A stretch of DNA of 64,000 nucleotides from Dactylosporangium fulvum (GCF_025137375.1 NZ_CP073720.1:5418501-5482500); one strand, 5' to 3'; positions 42,877 through 51,747 are shown, counted from the stretch's first letter. Translations and numbers: made by a program. The notes: generated from the letters alone by a model not told the origin.

Positions 42877-42928
42877 CTGTCAGGCAACTTGCCTGACAGA
42901 TCTTCGAATTCGGCCGTGTCGATGTCAA
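42877..42928 (-). promoter_or_regulatory. Chitosanase promoter and 23-bp palindromic operator
   Basis: Minus-strand TTGACA (42928-42923) and GAAGAT (42905-42900) are 17 bases apart. Directly downstream, CTGTCAGGCAA at 42877-42887 and TTGCCTGACAG at 42889-42899 form a perfect 11-bp dyad around one base, covering the expected transcription start. A repressor here would block initiation. The known chitosanase regulator CsnR uses a different AGGAAAGTTTCCT-type site. Confidence 0.75.
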
Positions 42929-43028
42929 GGCTCCTTAACCAGACCTAAGTTCGCGTTATGGTTGCCGAATGCGCGCCTTATGCCCGAATTCACCATAGTT
43001 TAGGTGTTTTATATGCTTATGCTCGGAT

Positions 43029-43103
43029 CGGACCACGATCCTGAACGTGAGCATGCCCGGGATCAACGGAATCGAGGTGTGCCGGGCGCTGCGCGGGACG
43101 CCG
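43029..43103 (+). pseudogene. Response-regulator receiver-domain fragment
   Basis: One frame reads RTTILNVSMPGINGIEVCRALR, which matches the phosphorylation-site segment of receiver domains (ILLDVxMPGxDGxEVCRxLR) except that the acceptor Asp is Asn. Neither the N-terminal nor the C-terminal parts of the domain are present around it. A chance match is possible, but twelve ordered family residues make a remnant likely. Confidence 0.45.
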
Positions 43104-43180
43104 CGACCCGTTCTCCCGCGCCCGCAACGACGAAACGCCGAGCGACGGAACCGCCGCCGCCCCGGCCGCGTCGGACCGGC

Positions 43181-44122
43181 ATGGTGCGAAGCAGCTGGAT
43201 CGGTGTGCTCGCGGCCGGGGCCGGGACCCTGGCCGCCGTCGGAGTCGTCGTGGCGGTGCTGCACCGGCCGCCGGCCGATGCGGGGCCGTCGCCGGTCGCC
43301 GAGGCGTCGGCCACCGGCCGGGCGGTCGACCCGGCCGCGCTCGTCGTCCGCGACGGTGCCCGGGTCGAGGCGTCCGGACAGGTGATCCTGACGCCCGGCA
43401 AGCCGGCCCGGTTCTGCGCGCCCGCGCCGACCGACCTGATGCTCCGCGACACCGCACCCACGTGCTCGCTCGGGGTCGACGTCGTCGGCGTCGACCCCGG
43501 GGCGCTCACCGACCCGCGGCAGGACCACGGATCCCGGGTCGGCAGCGCCCTGCTGCGCGGCACCTGGCGGGACGGCACGCTGACCGTCACCGAGCAGGCG
43601 GCGCCACGCGCCGAGCCGCTGGAGTTCGACTGGCGCGTGCCGTGCCCGGCGCCGCGGGGCGGCTGGACGGCCGGCGACGCCGACGCCGACGGCAACCGCC
43701 TGTACGAGTACATCCACAACGAGCACCCGGAATGGTTCCGCGAGCCGCGGGTCGGCTATCCCGGCGGCGCCCCGACCGGAGCGACCGACGGCCCGCAGCC
43801 GACCCGGGTGATGATCGTCGAGATCGTCGCCGGGGACGCCGGCGCCGTCGACCGGGAGCTGCGCGAGCTCTTCCGCGGCAACCTGTGCGTCGTGTCCAGC
43901 CCCGGCAGGTCCAGCATCGCCGACCAGCGCCGGCTGCGGGCGCAGGCCGACGCGGTGCTCGACCCGCTGATGCGGGACCCCGCCAACGGCATCTACACGG
44001 TGGGCGGCGACAACGAGATCACCGTCGAGCTGGTCGTGCTCACCCCGGCGCTGCTCGAGAAGCTGCGCCCCGCCGGCCTCGACAACCTCGCGCTGAGCCC
44101 CTGGCTGCGGCCGGTGTCGTAA
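43181..44122 (+). CDS. Membrane-anchored hypothetical protein
   Basis: The 313-residue protein has an N-terminal signal anchor (WIGVLAAGAGTLAAVGVVVAVL) and an extracytoplasmic part with four cysteines (FCAP, TCSL, PCPA, LCVV), which could form two disulphides. No domain is recognised. ATG 43181 begins right before the anchor and is preferred to upstream starts that would read through the response-regulator scrap. It ends 30 bases before the LysRS gene, perhaps co-transcribed with it. Confidence 0.75.
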   Translation: MVRSSWIGVLAAGAGTLAAVGVVVAVLHRPPADAGPSPVAEASATGRAVDPAALVVRDGARVEASGQVILTPGKPARFCAPAPTDLMLRDTAPTCSLGVDVVGVDPGALTDPRQDHGSRVGSALLRGTWRDGTLTVTEQAAPRAEPLEFDWRVPCPAPRGGWTAGDADADGNRLYEYIHNEHPEWFREPRVGYPGGAPTGATDGPQPTRVMIVEIVAGDAGAVDRELRELFRGNLCVVSSPGRSSIADQRRLRAQADAVLDPLMRDPANGIYTVGGDNEITVELVVLTPALLEKLRPAGLDNLALSPWLRPVS

Positions 44123-44152
44123 ATCGGTTCCGCCGACCGGGACAATGGACGG

Positions 44153-45829
44153 GTGACGCGGAGTATCGAGGACGACTGGGTCGCGCGCTTCGCCGACGAG
44201 GTGATCGCCGCCGCCCGGGAACGGGCGCCCGGCCGGCCGATCGTGTGCGCGTCGGGGCTGAGCCCGTCGGGCCCGATCCACCTGGGGAACCTGCGTGAGG
44301 TCATGACCCCGCACCTGGTCGCCGACGAGATCCGGCGCCGGGGCCACGACTGCGTGCACCTGCTGTCGTGGGACGACTACGACCGGTTCCGCAAGGTGCC
44401 GGCCGGCGTTGAAGGCGTCGACGAGTCGTGGGCCGAGCACGTCGGCCGCCCGCTCACCGCTGTGCCGGCGCCGCGCGGGAGCGCCCACCCCAACTGGGCG
44501 GAGCACTTCAAGGCGGCGATGGCGGCGTCGCTGGCGCAGCTCGGCGTGCGGTATCGCGGGATCAGCCAGACGCGGATGTACACCGGCGGCGCGTACACGG
44601 ACCGGATCCTCCTGGCGATGCGCGAGCGCGCACACATCGACGGGGTGCTCGCGAAGTACCGCACGAAGCTCACGCCCGAAGAGGCCGGCGACGACGGCGA
44701 GGGCGCGGCGGGCTACTACCCCTACCGGCCGTACTGCTCGGTGTGCGGGCGCGACACGACCACCGTCACCGCCTACGACGACACCACCACCGCGCTGGCC
44801 TACACCTGCGCCTGCGGGCACCGCGAGACGGTCCTGCTGTCCGAGCACCGCGGCGGCAAGCTGGTCTGGAAGGTGGACTGGCCGATGCGCTGGGCGTTCG
44901 AGGGCGTGCAGTTCGAGCCGTCGGGCGTGGACCACACGTCGCCCGGCTCCTCCTTCGTGGTCGGCGGCCAGCTCGTCACCGAGGTGTTCGGCGGATGGCC
45001 GCCGATCGGCCCGATGTACGCGTTCGTCGGCATCGCCGGCATGGCGAAGATGAGCAGCTCGCGCGGTGGCGTGCCGACCCCGGCCGACGCGCTGCGGATC
45101 ATGGAGCCGCCGCTGCTGCGGTGGCTCTACAGCCGGCGGCGGCCCAACCAGTCGTTCAAGATCGCGTTCGACGACGAGATCCAGCGGCTCTACGACGAGT
45201 GGGACACGCTGGGCCGCCGGGTCGCCGGCGGTTCGGCGGCACCGGCCGACGCCGCCGCGTACCACCGGGCGGTCGGCACCGCCGACGGGCCGCTGCCGGC
45301 GACGCCGCGCCCGCTGCCGTACCGCATGCTGGCCTCCGTCGCCGACATCACGGTCGGCGACCCGGTCCAGATGCTGCGGATCCTCGCCGAGGCCGACCCG
45401 TCCGCCCCGGTCACGTCCCTCGACGAGGTCCGCCCGCGGCTGGACCGCGCGCTGCACTGGGTCACCGAGCAGGTCCCGCCGGACCAGCGCACCCACGTCC
45501 GGACCGCACCCGACGCCGAGCTGCTCGCGTCGCTGCCGGCGGCCGAGCGCGACGCGCTGCGGCTCCTCGCCGCCGGCCTCGAGGAGCACTGGTCGCTCGA
45601 GGGCCTCACGACGCTCGTCTACGGCGTGCCGAAGCTCCGGCTGGGCCTGCCCCTCGACACGAAGCCCACCCCGGAGCTCAAGGCCGCGCAGCGAGCCTTC
45701 TTCAGCCTGCTCTACCGCCTGCTGGTCGGCCGGGAGTCGGGGCCGCGCCTGCCGACCCTGCTGCTCGCCGTCGGCGCCGGCCGGGTGCGCACGCTGCTCG
45801 GCGCGGGATCAGCCGGCGCCGGCCAGTAG
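44153..45829 (+). CDS. lysK: Class I lysyl-tRNA synthetase
   Basis: Charges tRNA-Lys. The 558-residue protein has the class I signature PIHLGN (41-46, HIGH-equivalent) and KMSSS (299-303, KMSKS-equivalent), the YCSVCGR-CACGH zinc-ribbon-like insert and the archaeal-type C-terminal helical anticodon-binding domain. Class I LysRS is typical of archaea, spirochaetes and some actinobacteria, where it may coexist with class II LysS. The GTG start has GACAAT upstream and no Shine-Dalgarno. The 3' end overlaps the convergent HAD gene by 21 bases. Confidence 0.94.
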   Translation: MTRSIEDDWVARFADEVIAAARERAPGRPIVCASGLSPSGPIHLGNLREVMTPHLVADEIRRRGHDCVHLLSWDDYDRFRKVPAGVEGVDESWAEHVGRPLTAVPAPRGSAHPNWAEHFKAAMAASLAQLGVRYRGISQTRMYTGGAYTDRILLAMRERAHIDGVLAKYRTKLTPEEAGDDGEGAAGYYPYRPYCSVCGRDTTTVTAYDDTTTALAYTCACGHRETVLLSEHRGGKLVWKVDWPMRWAFEGVQFEPSGVDHTSPGSSFVVGGQLVTEVFGGWPPIGPMYAFVGIAGMAKMSSSRGGVPTPADALRIMEPPLLRWLYSRRRPNQSFKIAFDDEIQRLYDEWDTLGRRVAGGSAAPADAAAYHRAVGTADGPLPATPRPLPYRMLASVADITVGDPVQMLRILAEADPSAPVTSLDEVRPRLDRALHWVTEQVPPDQRTHVRTAPDAELLASLPAAERDALRLLAAGLEEHWSLEGLTTLVYGVPKLRLGLPLDTKPTPELKAAQRAFFSLLYRLLVGRESGPRLPTLLLAVGAGRVRTLLGAGSAGAGQ

Positions 45830-46426
45830 CCGGGTCGCCAGCTCGTCGAGGTCACGGATGCGCAGGTCGGCGTCGAGGCCGCGCAGCGCGGCGACCGTCG
45901 CGCCGGCGGCGTGGCCGGCGTCGATGCCCGGCCGGGAGTCCTCCACCACGAGGCAGGCCGCCGGGTCGACACCCAGCAGGGCGGCCGCCGCGAGGAACGG
46001 GTCCGGAAACGGCTTGCCGCGGGGCGTCTGCTCGTAGGTGACCAGCACCGGCGGGTCGATGCCCGCCGCGCCGAGCCGGGCCCGGGCCAGCCGCCGGTCG
46101 GCGCTGGTCACGACGGCCCAGGGCAGCTCCAGTTCCTTCAGCGCCTGCAGGAGCCGGGCGGCACCCGGCGTCGGTACGACGTCGTCCACGTCGTCGTACT
46201 GCAGGTCGAGCTGCCGCTGCGCCGCGGCCGCCACGCCCGCGTCGTCGAGGTCGGGCCGCAGCGCGCGGATCGTGTGCTGTGCCGGGGCGCCGTGCATGCG
46301 CGGCATGATGTCCTCGACCGCGACGCCGAACTCCCCCGCCCAGCCGATCCACGCCCGCTCGACCGCCCTGTCGGAGTCGACCAGCGTGCCGTCCATGTCG
46401 AGCAGCACCGCAGCGAACCGCTTCAT
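45809..46426 (-). CDS. HAD-family sugar phosphatase, beta-phosphoglucomutase-like
   Basis: The 205-residue cytoplasmic hydrolase has motif I LLDMDGTLVDSD, motif II AVVTSAD, Lys in TPRGKPFPDPF and motif IV VVEDSRPGIDAG. These are the marks of the subfamily IA sugar-phosphatases such as YfbT/2-deoxyglucose-6-phosphatase. The substrate is not known. ATG 46426 has GGAGGAGTC upstream. Longer frames upstream are rejected. Confidence 0.92.
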   Translation of the reverse strand: MKRFAAVLLDMDGTLVDSDRAVERAWIGWAGEFGVAVEDIMPRMHGAPAQHTIRALRPDLDDAGVAAAAQRQLDLQYDDVDDVVPTPGAARLLQALKELELPWAVVTSADRRLARARLGAAGIDPPVLVTYEQTPRGKPFPDPFLAAAALLGVDPAACLVVEDSRPGIDAGHAAGATVAALRGLDADLRIRDLDELATRLLAGAG

Positions 46427-46522
46427 GACTCCTCCGCCTCCGCGAACCGGGCACCGATGAAACTCGAAGCACGAGCATATTTCGCTGCGCGCCTTCGCCG
46501 TCCGCACGCGGGTGCCGGACCC

Positions 46523-47125
46523 CTAGACGTCCGCCAGGTGGACGTACGCGACGACCTGCTCGTCGCGCATCAGCGGCTGGCGGCGCACCGTCACCCCGGT
46601 GTGCCCGGCGTTGATGATCTCGCCGTCGCCGACGTAGAGCACCACGTGGCCGCCGTTGTTGGTGAACACGAGGTCGCCGGGCCGGAGCTGCTCGCGGGTG
46701 ACCCGCGTGCCGACCTTGATCTGGTCGTACGTGACCCGTGGCAGCCGCACCCCCGCGGCCTCCCAGGCCCGCATCACCAGGCCCGAGCAGTCGAACGTCT
46801 CCGGGCCGGCCGTCGCGAACCGGTAGGGCTTGCCGACCTGCGCCTCGGCGTACGCGATCGCCAGGGCCACCTTCCGCGCCCGCGTCGCCTCGGACAGGAC
46901 CAGCGTCTGGCCGATCCGGATGAGGGTCGACGTGCCGAGGTTGTTCAGGCGCTGCAGCTCGGCGACCGTGGTGCCGTTGCGGCGCGCGAGGCTCCACAGC
47001 GTGTCGCCGGGCTGCACCACCACCGGCTGCGGGTCGCCGGCGGGCGGGTCCGCGGCCGCGGCGGGCACGGCCGGTACCACAGCGAACACCACGGCGAGGG
47101 GCACGGTCAGCCATCGACAGCTCAT
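46523..47125 (-). CDS. Secreted LysM-NlpC/P60 cell-wall peptidase
   Basis: The 200-residue protein begins with a signal peptide (WLTVPLAVVFAVVPAVPAAA). It has one LysM peptidoglycan-binding domain (VVVQPGDTLWSLARRNGTTV to IRIGQTLVL) and one NlpC/P60 domain with catalytic Cys in TFDCSGLV and His in GGHVVLYVG. It would cleave peptidoglycan stem peptides. On the minus strand TATGTT lies six bases before ATG 47125 with no Shine-Dalgarno, so leaderless expression from that ATG is favoured over the adjacent 47128. Confidence 0.93.
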   Translation of the reverse strand: MSCRWLTVPLAVVFAVVPAVPAAAADPPAGDPQPVVVQPGDTLWSLARRNGTTVAELQRLNNLGTSTLIRIGQTLVLSEATRARKVALAIAYAEAQVGKPYRFATAGPETFDCSGLVMRAWEAAGVRLPRVTYDQIKVGTRVTREQLRPGDLVFTNNGGHVVLYVGDGEIINAGHTGVTVRRQPLMRDEQVVAYVHLADV

Positions 47126-47153
47126 CATGCCAACATAACGAACAAAATTCGCG

Positions 47154-47750
47154 TCAGTCGCCAATCGGGCGAATCCGCGAGGTAACCCGCACACCGATCG
47201 CACGGTGGACGAAGGCGGGCGGCAGGTTCGCCCAGACCACCCGGGTCCGCTCGACGCTGCGGAACCGCACGGCGAGGTCGTCCGCGAACCGCCGGCCCGG
47301 CGGCGTCCACGCGGCATGGACGTAGGCGAACGTGGTGAACCCGCCGTCCTCGGCCAGCACGGCGCCGACCGCGTCGAGGATCCGGCGGCGCACCGGCGGC
47401 GGCATGACCGTCCACGGCAGGCCCGAGACGACCGCGTCGACCGGGGCCGGCACCAGGTCGGCGAGGCGGTCGGCCGAGGCGTGGATCACCTCGACGGGCC
47501 GGCCGCGGTACCGGCGGGCCAGCCGCTCGGCGAGGTGCCCGTTGCGCTCGACGGCGATGAGCCGGGCGCCGGCCGGCATGCGGCGCAGGATGGTGCCGGT
47601 GACCGCCCCGGCCCCCGGGCCCAGCTCGACGACGGTGCGGGCGCCCTCCAGGCGCAGCCCGTCGGTGAGCACACGGGCCAGGGCGGGCGAGCTGGCGGCG
47701 ACGGCGCCGGTCATGCGCGGACGGCGCAGGAACTCCCAGAAGATCGACAT
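47154..47750 (-). CDS. Class I methyltransferase, phospholipid N-methyltransferase-like
   Basis: The 198-residue protein has FLRRPRMTGAVAASSPALAR, a lead-in typical of PmtA-like phospholipid methyltransferases, then the SAM loop VVELGPGAGAVTGTIL and VVSGLPWTVMP in place of the usual (N/D)PPY-like motif. rRNA adenine dimethylases share the same blocks, but the SGLPW motif favours the phospholipid group. It is divergent from the histidine kinase. Confidence 0.85.
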   Translation of the reverse strand: MSIFWEFLRRPRMTGAVAASSPALARVLTDGLRLEGARTVVELGPGAGAVTGTILRRMPAGARLIAVERNGHLAERLARRYRGRPVEVIHASADRLADLVPAPVDAVVSGLPWTVMPPPVRRRILDAVGAVLAEDGGFTTFAYVHAAWTPPGRRFADDLAVRFRSVERTRVVWANLPPAFVHRAIGVRVTSRIRPIGD

Positions 47751-47877
47751 GGGCGGACGCTATGAACGGCACGCGTCGTCGGGCGTCCGCCCGCACGGCC
47801 GACCGGGTCCTCCCACAGGCTGAGTCCCTGCTGTGGAACGGTCGGTCCGGGGCGCCGGGCGCCGCTACGGTGAACTC

Positions 47878-48945
47878 ATGCTCTGGGTGCTCCGGCCCCG
47901 GTGGGTGCTCGATCCGCTGCTCGTCGCCGTGCTCGGCGGGACGTCCGCGCTGGCGCTGCCCGACGGGCGGCCGCGCTGGGTGCAGCTGTCGCTCCTCGCG
48001 GTGCTGCTCTCGGCGGTGCTGTTCCGGCGGCGGTACCCCGGGACGGCGGCCGTCGTGGTGGTGTGCGCCGCCTGGGCGGGCCTGGCCGGGGAGGTCTGGC
48101 GGGAGCACCTGCCGCTCGCGCACCTGGCCGTGGAGATCATGGCCGCGACGCTGGTGATGCGCCGCCGGCGGCGCGCCGCCGCGCTGGTCGCCCTGGCGGG
48201 GAGCGGGTTCTTCGTCGCGTGGGCGCTGCGGTGGTACGCAGGGGTGGATGCCCTGTGGGGCGCGGTGGGCTTCTGCCTGTCCGTCGCCGCGGCGTGGCTG
48301 CTGGCCGAGGCCGTGCTGGCCCGGCGGGCGTATGTGGCGGCGGAGCGGCAGGCGTGGGCCCGGGCCGCCGCCGCGCGGGAGCGCGCCCGGATCGCCCGCG
48401 AGGTGCACGACGTGCTCGCCCACAACGTCGGCGCGATGGTGCTGCACGCCGAGGGCGCCCGGCTGGCCCGGCGGACCGACCCGGCGGTCGTCGACCGGAC
48501 GCTCGACCTGGTGAGCAGCACCGGCCGGGCGGCCCTGGACGAGCTGCGCCGCCTCCTCGACGTCCTGCACGACGCGGCCGCCGCCGAGCCCGGCGGTGCC
48601 CCGGCCGGGTCCGCGCCGCACGAGGTCCAGCGCATCGTGCAGGAGGCGCTGACCAACGTCATGAAGCACGCCGGCGCGGACGCCGCCGCCGAGGTCCGCG
48701 TCGAGGTCCGCAACAGCCGCGGCGCCGGCCGCCTGCCCCGCCTGCCGTCCGGCGGGCACGGCCTGGCGGGCATCCGCGCCCGGGTCGCCGCGTTCGGCGG
48801 CACCGTCGACGCGGCGCCCACGCCCGACGGCGGGTACCGGGTGGCGGCGACGCTGCCGGTCGGCGGCGCGCGTGCAGGTTGCCGGGATGACGACCTTCCG
48901 GCACCCGGGGCTGTACGACGCGGACCGGCTCGCGGCCTGGCCTGA
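47878..48945 (+). CDS. Sensor histidine kinase, NarL-system type
   Basis: The 355-residue protein has about five N-terminal membrane helices with almost no extracytoplasmic loop. The HisKA_3 phosphorylation helix (REVHDVLAHNVGAMV, His177) and a HATPase_c domain (IVQEALTNVMKHAG, GGHGLAGIRARV) follow. The stretch between them is only about 35 residues, shorter than usual, and the DxGxG box is not obvious. ATG 47878 has TACGGT at 47866-47871, six bases upstream. It is paired with the response regulator 53 bases downstream. Confidence 0.92.
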   Translation: MLWVLRPRWVLDPLLVAVLGGTSALALPDGRPRWVQLSLLAVLLSAVLFRRRYPGTAAVVVVCAAWAGLAGEVWREHLPLAHLAVEIMAATLVMRRRRRAAALVALAGSGFFVAWALRWYAGVDALWGAVGFCLSVAAAWLLAEAVLARRAYVAAERQAWARAAAARERARIAREVHDVLAHNVGAMVLHAEGARLARRTDPAVVDRTLDLVSSTGRAALDELRRLLDVLHDAAAAEPGGAPAGSAPHEVQRIVQEALTNVMKHAGADAAAEVRVEVRNSRGAGRLPRLPSGGHGLAGIRARVAAFGGTVDAAPTPDGGYRVAATLPVGGARAGCRDDDLPAPGAVRRGPARGLA

Positions 48946-48998
48946 GCCGGCTTTCCCGGCACAGCGGGCTCTCAGGGTCGGCGGGACATCATGGTGCC

Positions 48999-49655
48999 GT
49001 GACCGCGCGCGTAGTTGTCTGTGACGACCAGGAACTGATGCGGGTCGGGCTGCGCATGGTGGTCGACAGCCAGCCCGACCTGACCGTCGTCGGCGAGGCG
49101 GCCGACGGTCTGGCGGCGGTCGAGCTGGCCGGCGAGCTGCGCCCCGACGTGGTCCTGCTCGACGTGCGGATGCCGGGCCTCGACGGGGTGGCGGCGGCCG
49201 CGCGCATCACCGCCACCGTGCCGGAGACGCGGGTGCTCATGGTGACGACGTTCGACCTCGACGAGTACGCCTACGCCGCCCTCCGTGCCGGGGCCGCCGG
49301 GTTCGTCGTGAAGGACGCACCCGCCGAGGAGATCCTTGTGGCGGTACGAGGTGTGCTGCGCGGCGACGCGATGGTGTCCCCGTCGGTGACCCGCCGCCTG
49401 CTGGAGCGGTACGTGGTCGGCAGCGCCCCGCCCGAGCCGGACGACCGTGCCGCGGTGTTGACCGAGCGGGAGCGGGAGGTGCTCGGGCTGATGGCGCGCG
49501 GGCTGAGCAACACGGAGATCGCCGGCCGGCTGTTCCTCGGCGAGACCACCGTGAAGACCCACGTCGGCCGCATCCTCACGAAGCTGCGGCTGCGCGACCG
49601 CGTCGGCGCGGTCGTGTTCGCCTACGAGAGCGGCCTGGCCCGGCCGGGCCACTGA
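48999..49655 (+). CDS. LuxR/NarL response regulator
   Basis: The 218-residue partner of the preceding kinase. The receiver domain has the acidic pair DD at 9-10, phospho-acceptor Asp55 in LLDVRMPGLDG and Lys in FVVKDAPAEE. The C-terminal GerE/LuxR helix-turn-helix is LTEREREVLGLMARGLSNTE to ETTVKTHVGRILTKL. The usual targets of such pairs, ABC exporters, are not adjacent. Confidence 0.95.
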   Translation: MTARVVVCDDQELMRVGLRMVVDSQPDLTVVGEAADGLAAVELAGELRPDVVLLDVRMPGLDGVAAAARITATVPETRVLMVTTFDLDEYAYAALRAGAAGFVVKDAPAEEILVAVRGVLRGDAMVSPSVTRRLLERYVVGSAPPEPDDRAAVLTEREREVLGLMARGLSNTEIAGRLFLGETTVKTHVGRILTKLRLRDRVGAVVFAYESGLARPGH

Positions 49656-49704
49656 TCCCCCGTTGGCCGTCGCCAGGCCCGTGGCCTGCGCGGATACTGG
49701 CCCG

Positions 49705-50859
49705 ATGGAACGCCCCAGCATGACCAGGCTGCTGCACCCGTCCGTCCCCGCGCAACCCGGCGGCACGCCCGTCGTCTCGCCGATCTTCCAGACCAGCACC
49801 TACGAGCTGCCCCGCTCCCCAGTCGCCGCCGAGATCGCCGCGGCCGTGGCGCCGACCGGCTACTACACCCGGTACGGCTCGCCGAACGCCCGGGAGGCCG
49901 AGGTGATGCTCGCCGACCTGGACGGCGCCGAGGCCGCCCTCCTCGTGGGCAGCGGGATGGCCGCGATCAGCGCGGCGCTGCTGTCCAACGTGCGGGCCGG
50001 TGCCGAGGTGGTGGCCCAGACCAGCCACTACACCGCGGCGCTGACGCTGCTGCAGACCGTGCTGCCCTCGTTCGGCGTGGACGTGCTGCTGGTACCGCAG
50101 GAGTCGCTCGCCGACGCCGTCAGCCCCTCGACGGGCGTCGTCTACGTGGAGACGCCGAGTAACCCGGCCATGGCGCTGACCGACCTCGCCGCGGTGCGCG
50201 CCGCCGCGCCGCACGCGGTCCTCGTCGCCGACAACACGTTCGCCACGCCGTACAACACCCGCCCCGTCGACTTCGGCGTCGACCTGGTGGTGCAGTCGGC
50301 GACGAAGTACCTCAACGGCCACAGCGACGTCACGGCCGGCGTCGTCACCGGATCGGCGGACCTGGTCGCCCGCGCCTGGGAGACCGCGCGGGTCCTCGGC
50401 CCGGTGTGCCACCCGTTCGAGGCGTGGCTGCTGGCCCGGGGCCTGCGCACGTTCCCGCTGCGGATGGCGCGGCACAACACGTCGGGCCTCGCGGTCGCCC
50501 GGTTCCTGGCCGGCCACCCGGCGGTCGGCGCGGTACACTATCCCGGGCTCGAGACGCACCCGCAGCACGACCTGGCAAAGCGCCAGATGGCCGGGTTCGG
50601 TGGGATGCTGAGCTTCACGGTCGGGTCGGCGGAGGCGGCGGCCCGGGTCCTGGGCTCGACGAAGCTGGCCCGCAACGCGGTGAGCCTCGGCGGCACCGAA
50701 ACACTCATCACCCACCCGGCGTCACTCGTCTTCGCCCACCAGAACCCCGAGGAACTCGCCGCGTCGGGCGTCGACCCGGCCCTGCTGCGGCTGTCGGTGG
50801 GCCTGGAGGAGCCGGAGGACGTCATCGCCGACCTGGACCAGTCCCTGTCCGCGCTCTGA
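49705..50859 (+). CDS. Cystathionine gamma-synthase/lyase family enzyme
   Basis: The 384-residue fold-type I PLP enzyme of Cys/Met metabolism has Tyr54 and Arg56 (YTRYGSPN) from the partner subunit, VGSGMAAIS for the phosphate, SNPAMALTD, Asp176 (ADNTFATP) and Schiff-base Lys201 (SATKYLNGHSD). Synthase, lyase and methionine gamma-lyase share these residues, so the reaction cannot be fixed from sequence alone. The ATG at 49705 has GATACT six bases upstream. It converges with the alpha/beta hydrolase gene. Confidence 0.92.
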   Translation: MERPSMTRLLHPSVPAQPGGTPVVSPIFQTSTYELPRSPVAAEIAAAVAPTGYYTRYGSPNAREAEVMLADLDGAEAALLVGSGMAAISAALLSNVRAGAEVVAQTSHYTAALTLLQTVLPSFGVDVLLVPQESLADAVSPSTGVVYVETPSNPAMALTDLAAVRAAAPHAVLVADNTFATPYNTRPVDFGVDLVVQSATKYLNGHSDVTAGVVTGSADLVARAWETARVLGPVCHPFEAWLLARGLRTFPLRMARHNTSGLAVARFLAGHPAVGAVHYPGLETHPQHDLAKRQMAGFGGMLSFTVGSAEAAARVLGSTKLARNAVSLGGTETLITHPASLVFAHQNPEELAASGVDPALLRLSVGLEEPEDVIADLDQSLSAL

Positions 50860-50871
50860 CGCCGGAGCGGC

Positions 50872-51747
50872 TCAGCGGCGGTGCGACGCGAGGATCTCGC
50901 CGAGGAACTCCCGGCTGTACGTCGCCACCGTGTCGAAGTCGCTCTCCAGCAGGAAGTGGCCGCCGTCCCGGAGGTGGATCTCCGCGTCCGGGACGTCGTC
51001 GCGGAACGCCAGCGCGCCCGCCGGGTCGAAGATCTTGTCGTTGCGGCCCCACACCGCCAGCAGCGGCGGGCGGCGGTCCCGCAGGTAGTCGTGCAGCAGC
51101 GGGTACACCTGGAGGTTCGTGACGTAGTCGCGGAACAGGGCGAGCTGGATCGCGTCGTTGCCGGGGCGCTGGAGCAGCGCGTGGTCGTGCAGCCAGGTGT
51201 CGGGCGCGACGACACTCGGGTCGGGCACGCCGTGCAGGTACTGCCACCGCACCGCGTCGAGCTCCAGCGCCGCGCGGACGGGCGCCTCGGTCCGCGGGTT
51301 CGGGTCGGCGGCGTACGCCCAGATCGGCCCCCAGAAGTCGGCGTTGAACCCGGCCAGGTAGCCGTTGCCGTTCTGGGTGACGATCGCGGTCACCGGGTGC
51401 TCGGGCAGCAGCGCCAGCCGCCAGCCGACGGGCGCGCCGTAGTCCTGGACGTAGACGGCGTACCGGTCGACCTCGAGCAGGTCGAGCAGGCCGGCCGTCA
51501 GCCCGGCGAGGGCGTCGAAGGTGTACCTGAAGTCCGCCGGCGCGTCCGACAGGCCGAACCCGAGGTAGTCGGGGGCGATGACGTGGTACCGGTCGGACAG
51601 CGCGGGGATCAGCCGGCGGAACATGAACGAGCTGGCGGGGAAGCCGTGCAGCAGGACCACCGCCGGGGCCGCCCGCGGGCCGGCCTCGCGGTAGAACAAC
51701 CGGTGCCCGCCGACGTCGGCGAACCGGTGGTGCGTGGGATAGGCCAT
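50872..51747 (-). CDS. Alpha/beta hydrolase, haloalkane-dehalogenase/epoxide-hydrolase-like
   Basis: The 291-residue protein shows the oxyanion segment VVLLHGFPASSFMFR, HVIAPDYLGFGLS and an Asp in the elbow VQDYGAPVG, so the nucleophile is Asp as in dehalogenases and epoxide hydrolases. A catalytic His lies in DGGHFLLES and an acid in WGRNDKIFDP. The halide-binding Trp pattern of true dehalogenases is not evident, so epoxide hydrolase is equally possible. ATG 51747 is preferred to the longer frame. Confidence 0.88.
   Translation of the reverse strand: MAYPTHHRFADVGGHRLFYREAGPRAAPAVVLLHGFPASSFMFRRLIPALSDRYHVIAPDYLGFGLSDAPADFRYTFDALAGLTAGLLDLLEVDRYAVYVQDYGAPVGWRLALLPEHPVTAIVTQNGNGYLAGFNADFWGPIWAYAADPNPRTEAPVRAALELDAVRWQYLHGVPDPSVVAPDTWLHDHALLQRPGNDAIQLALFRDYVTNLQVYPLLHDYLRDRRPPLLAVWGRNDKIFDPAGALAFRDDVPDAEIHLRDGGHFLLESDFDTVATYSREFLGEILASHRR

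Noticed and set aside
42956..45589. An 877-codon minus-strand frame opposite the hypothetical gene and lysK
   Set aside because: The plus strand has an obvious class I LysRS with both signature motifs; the minus frame has no domain.
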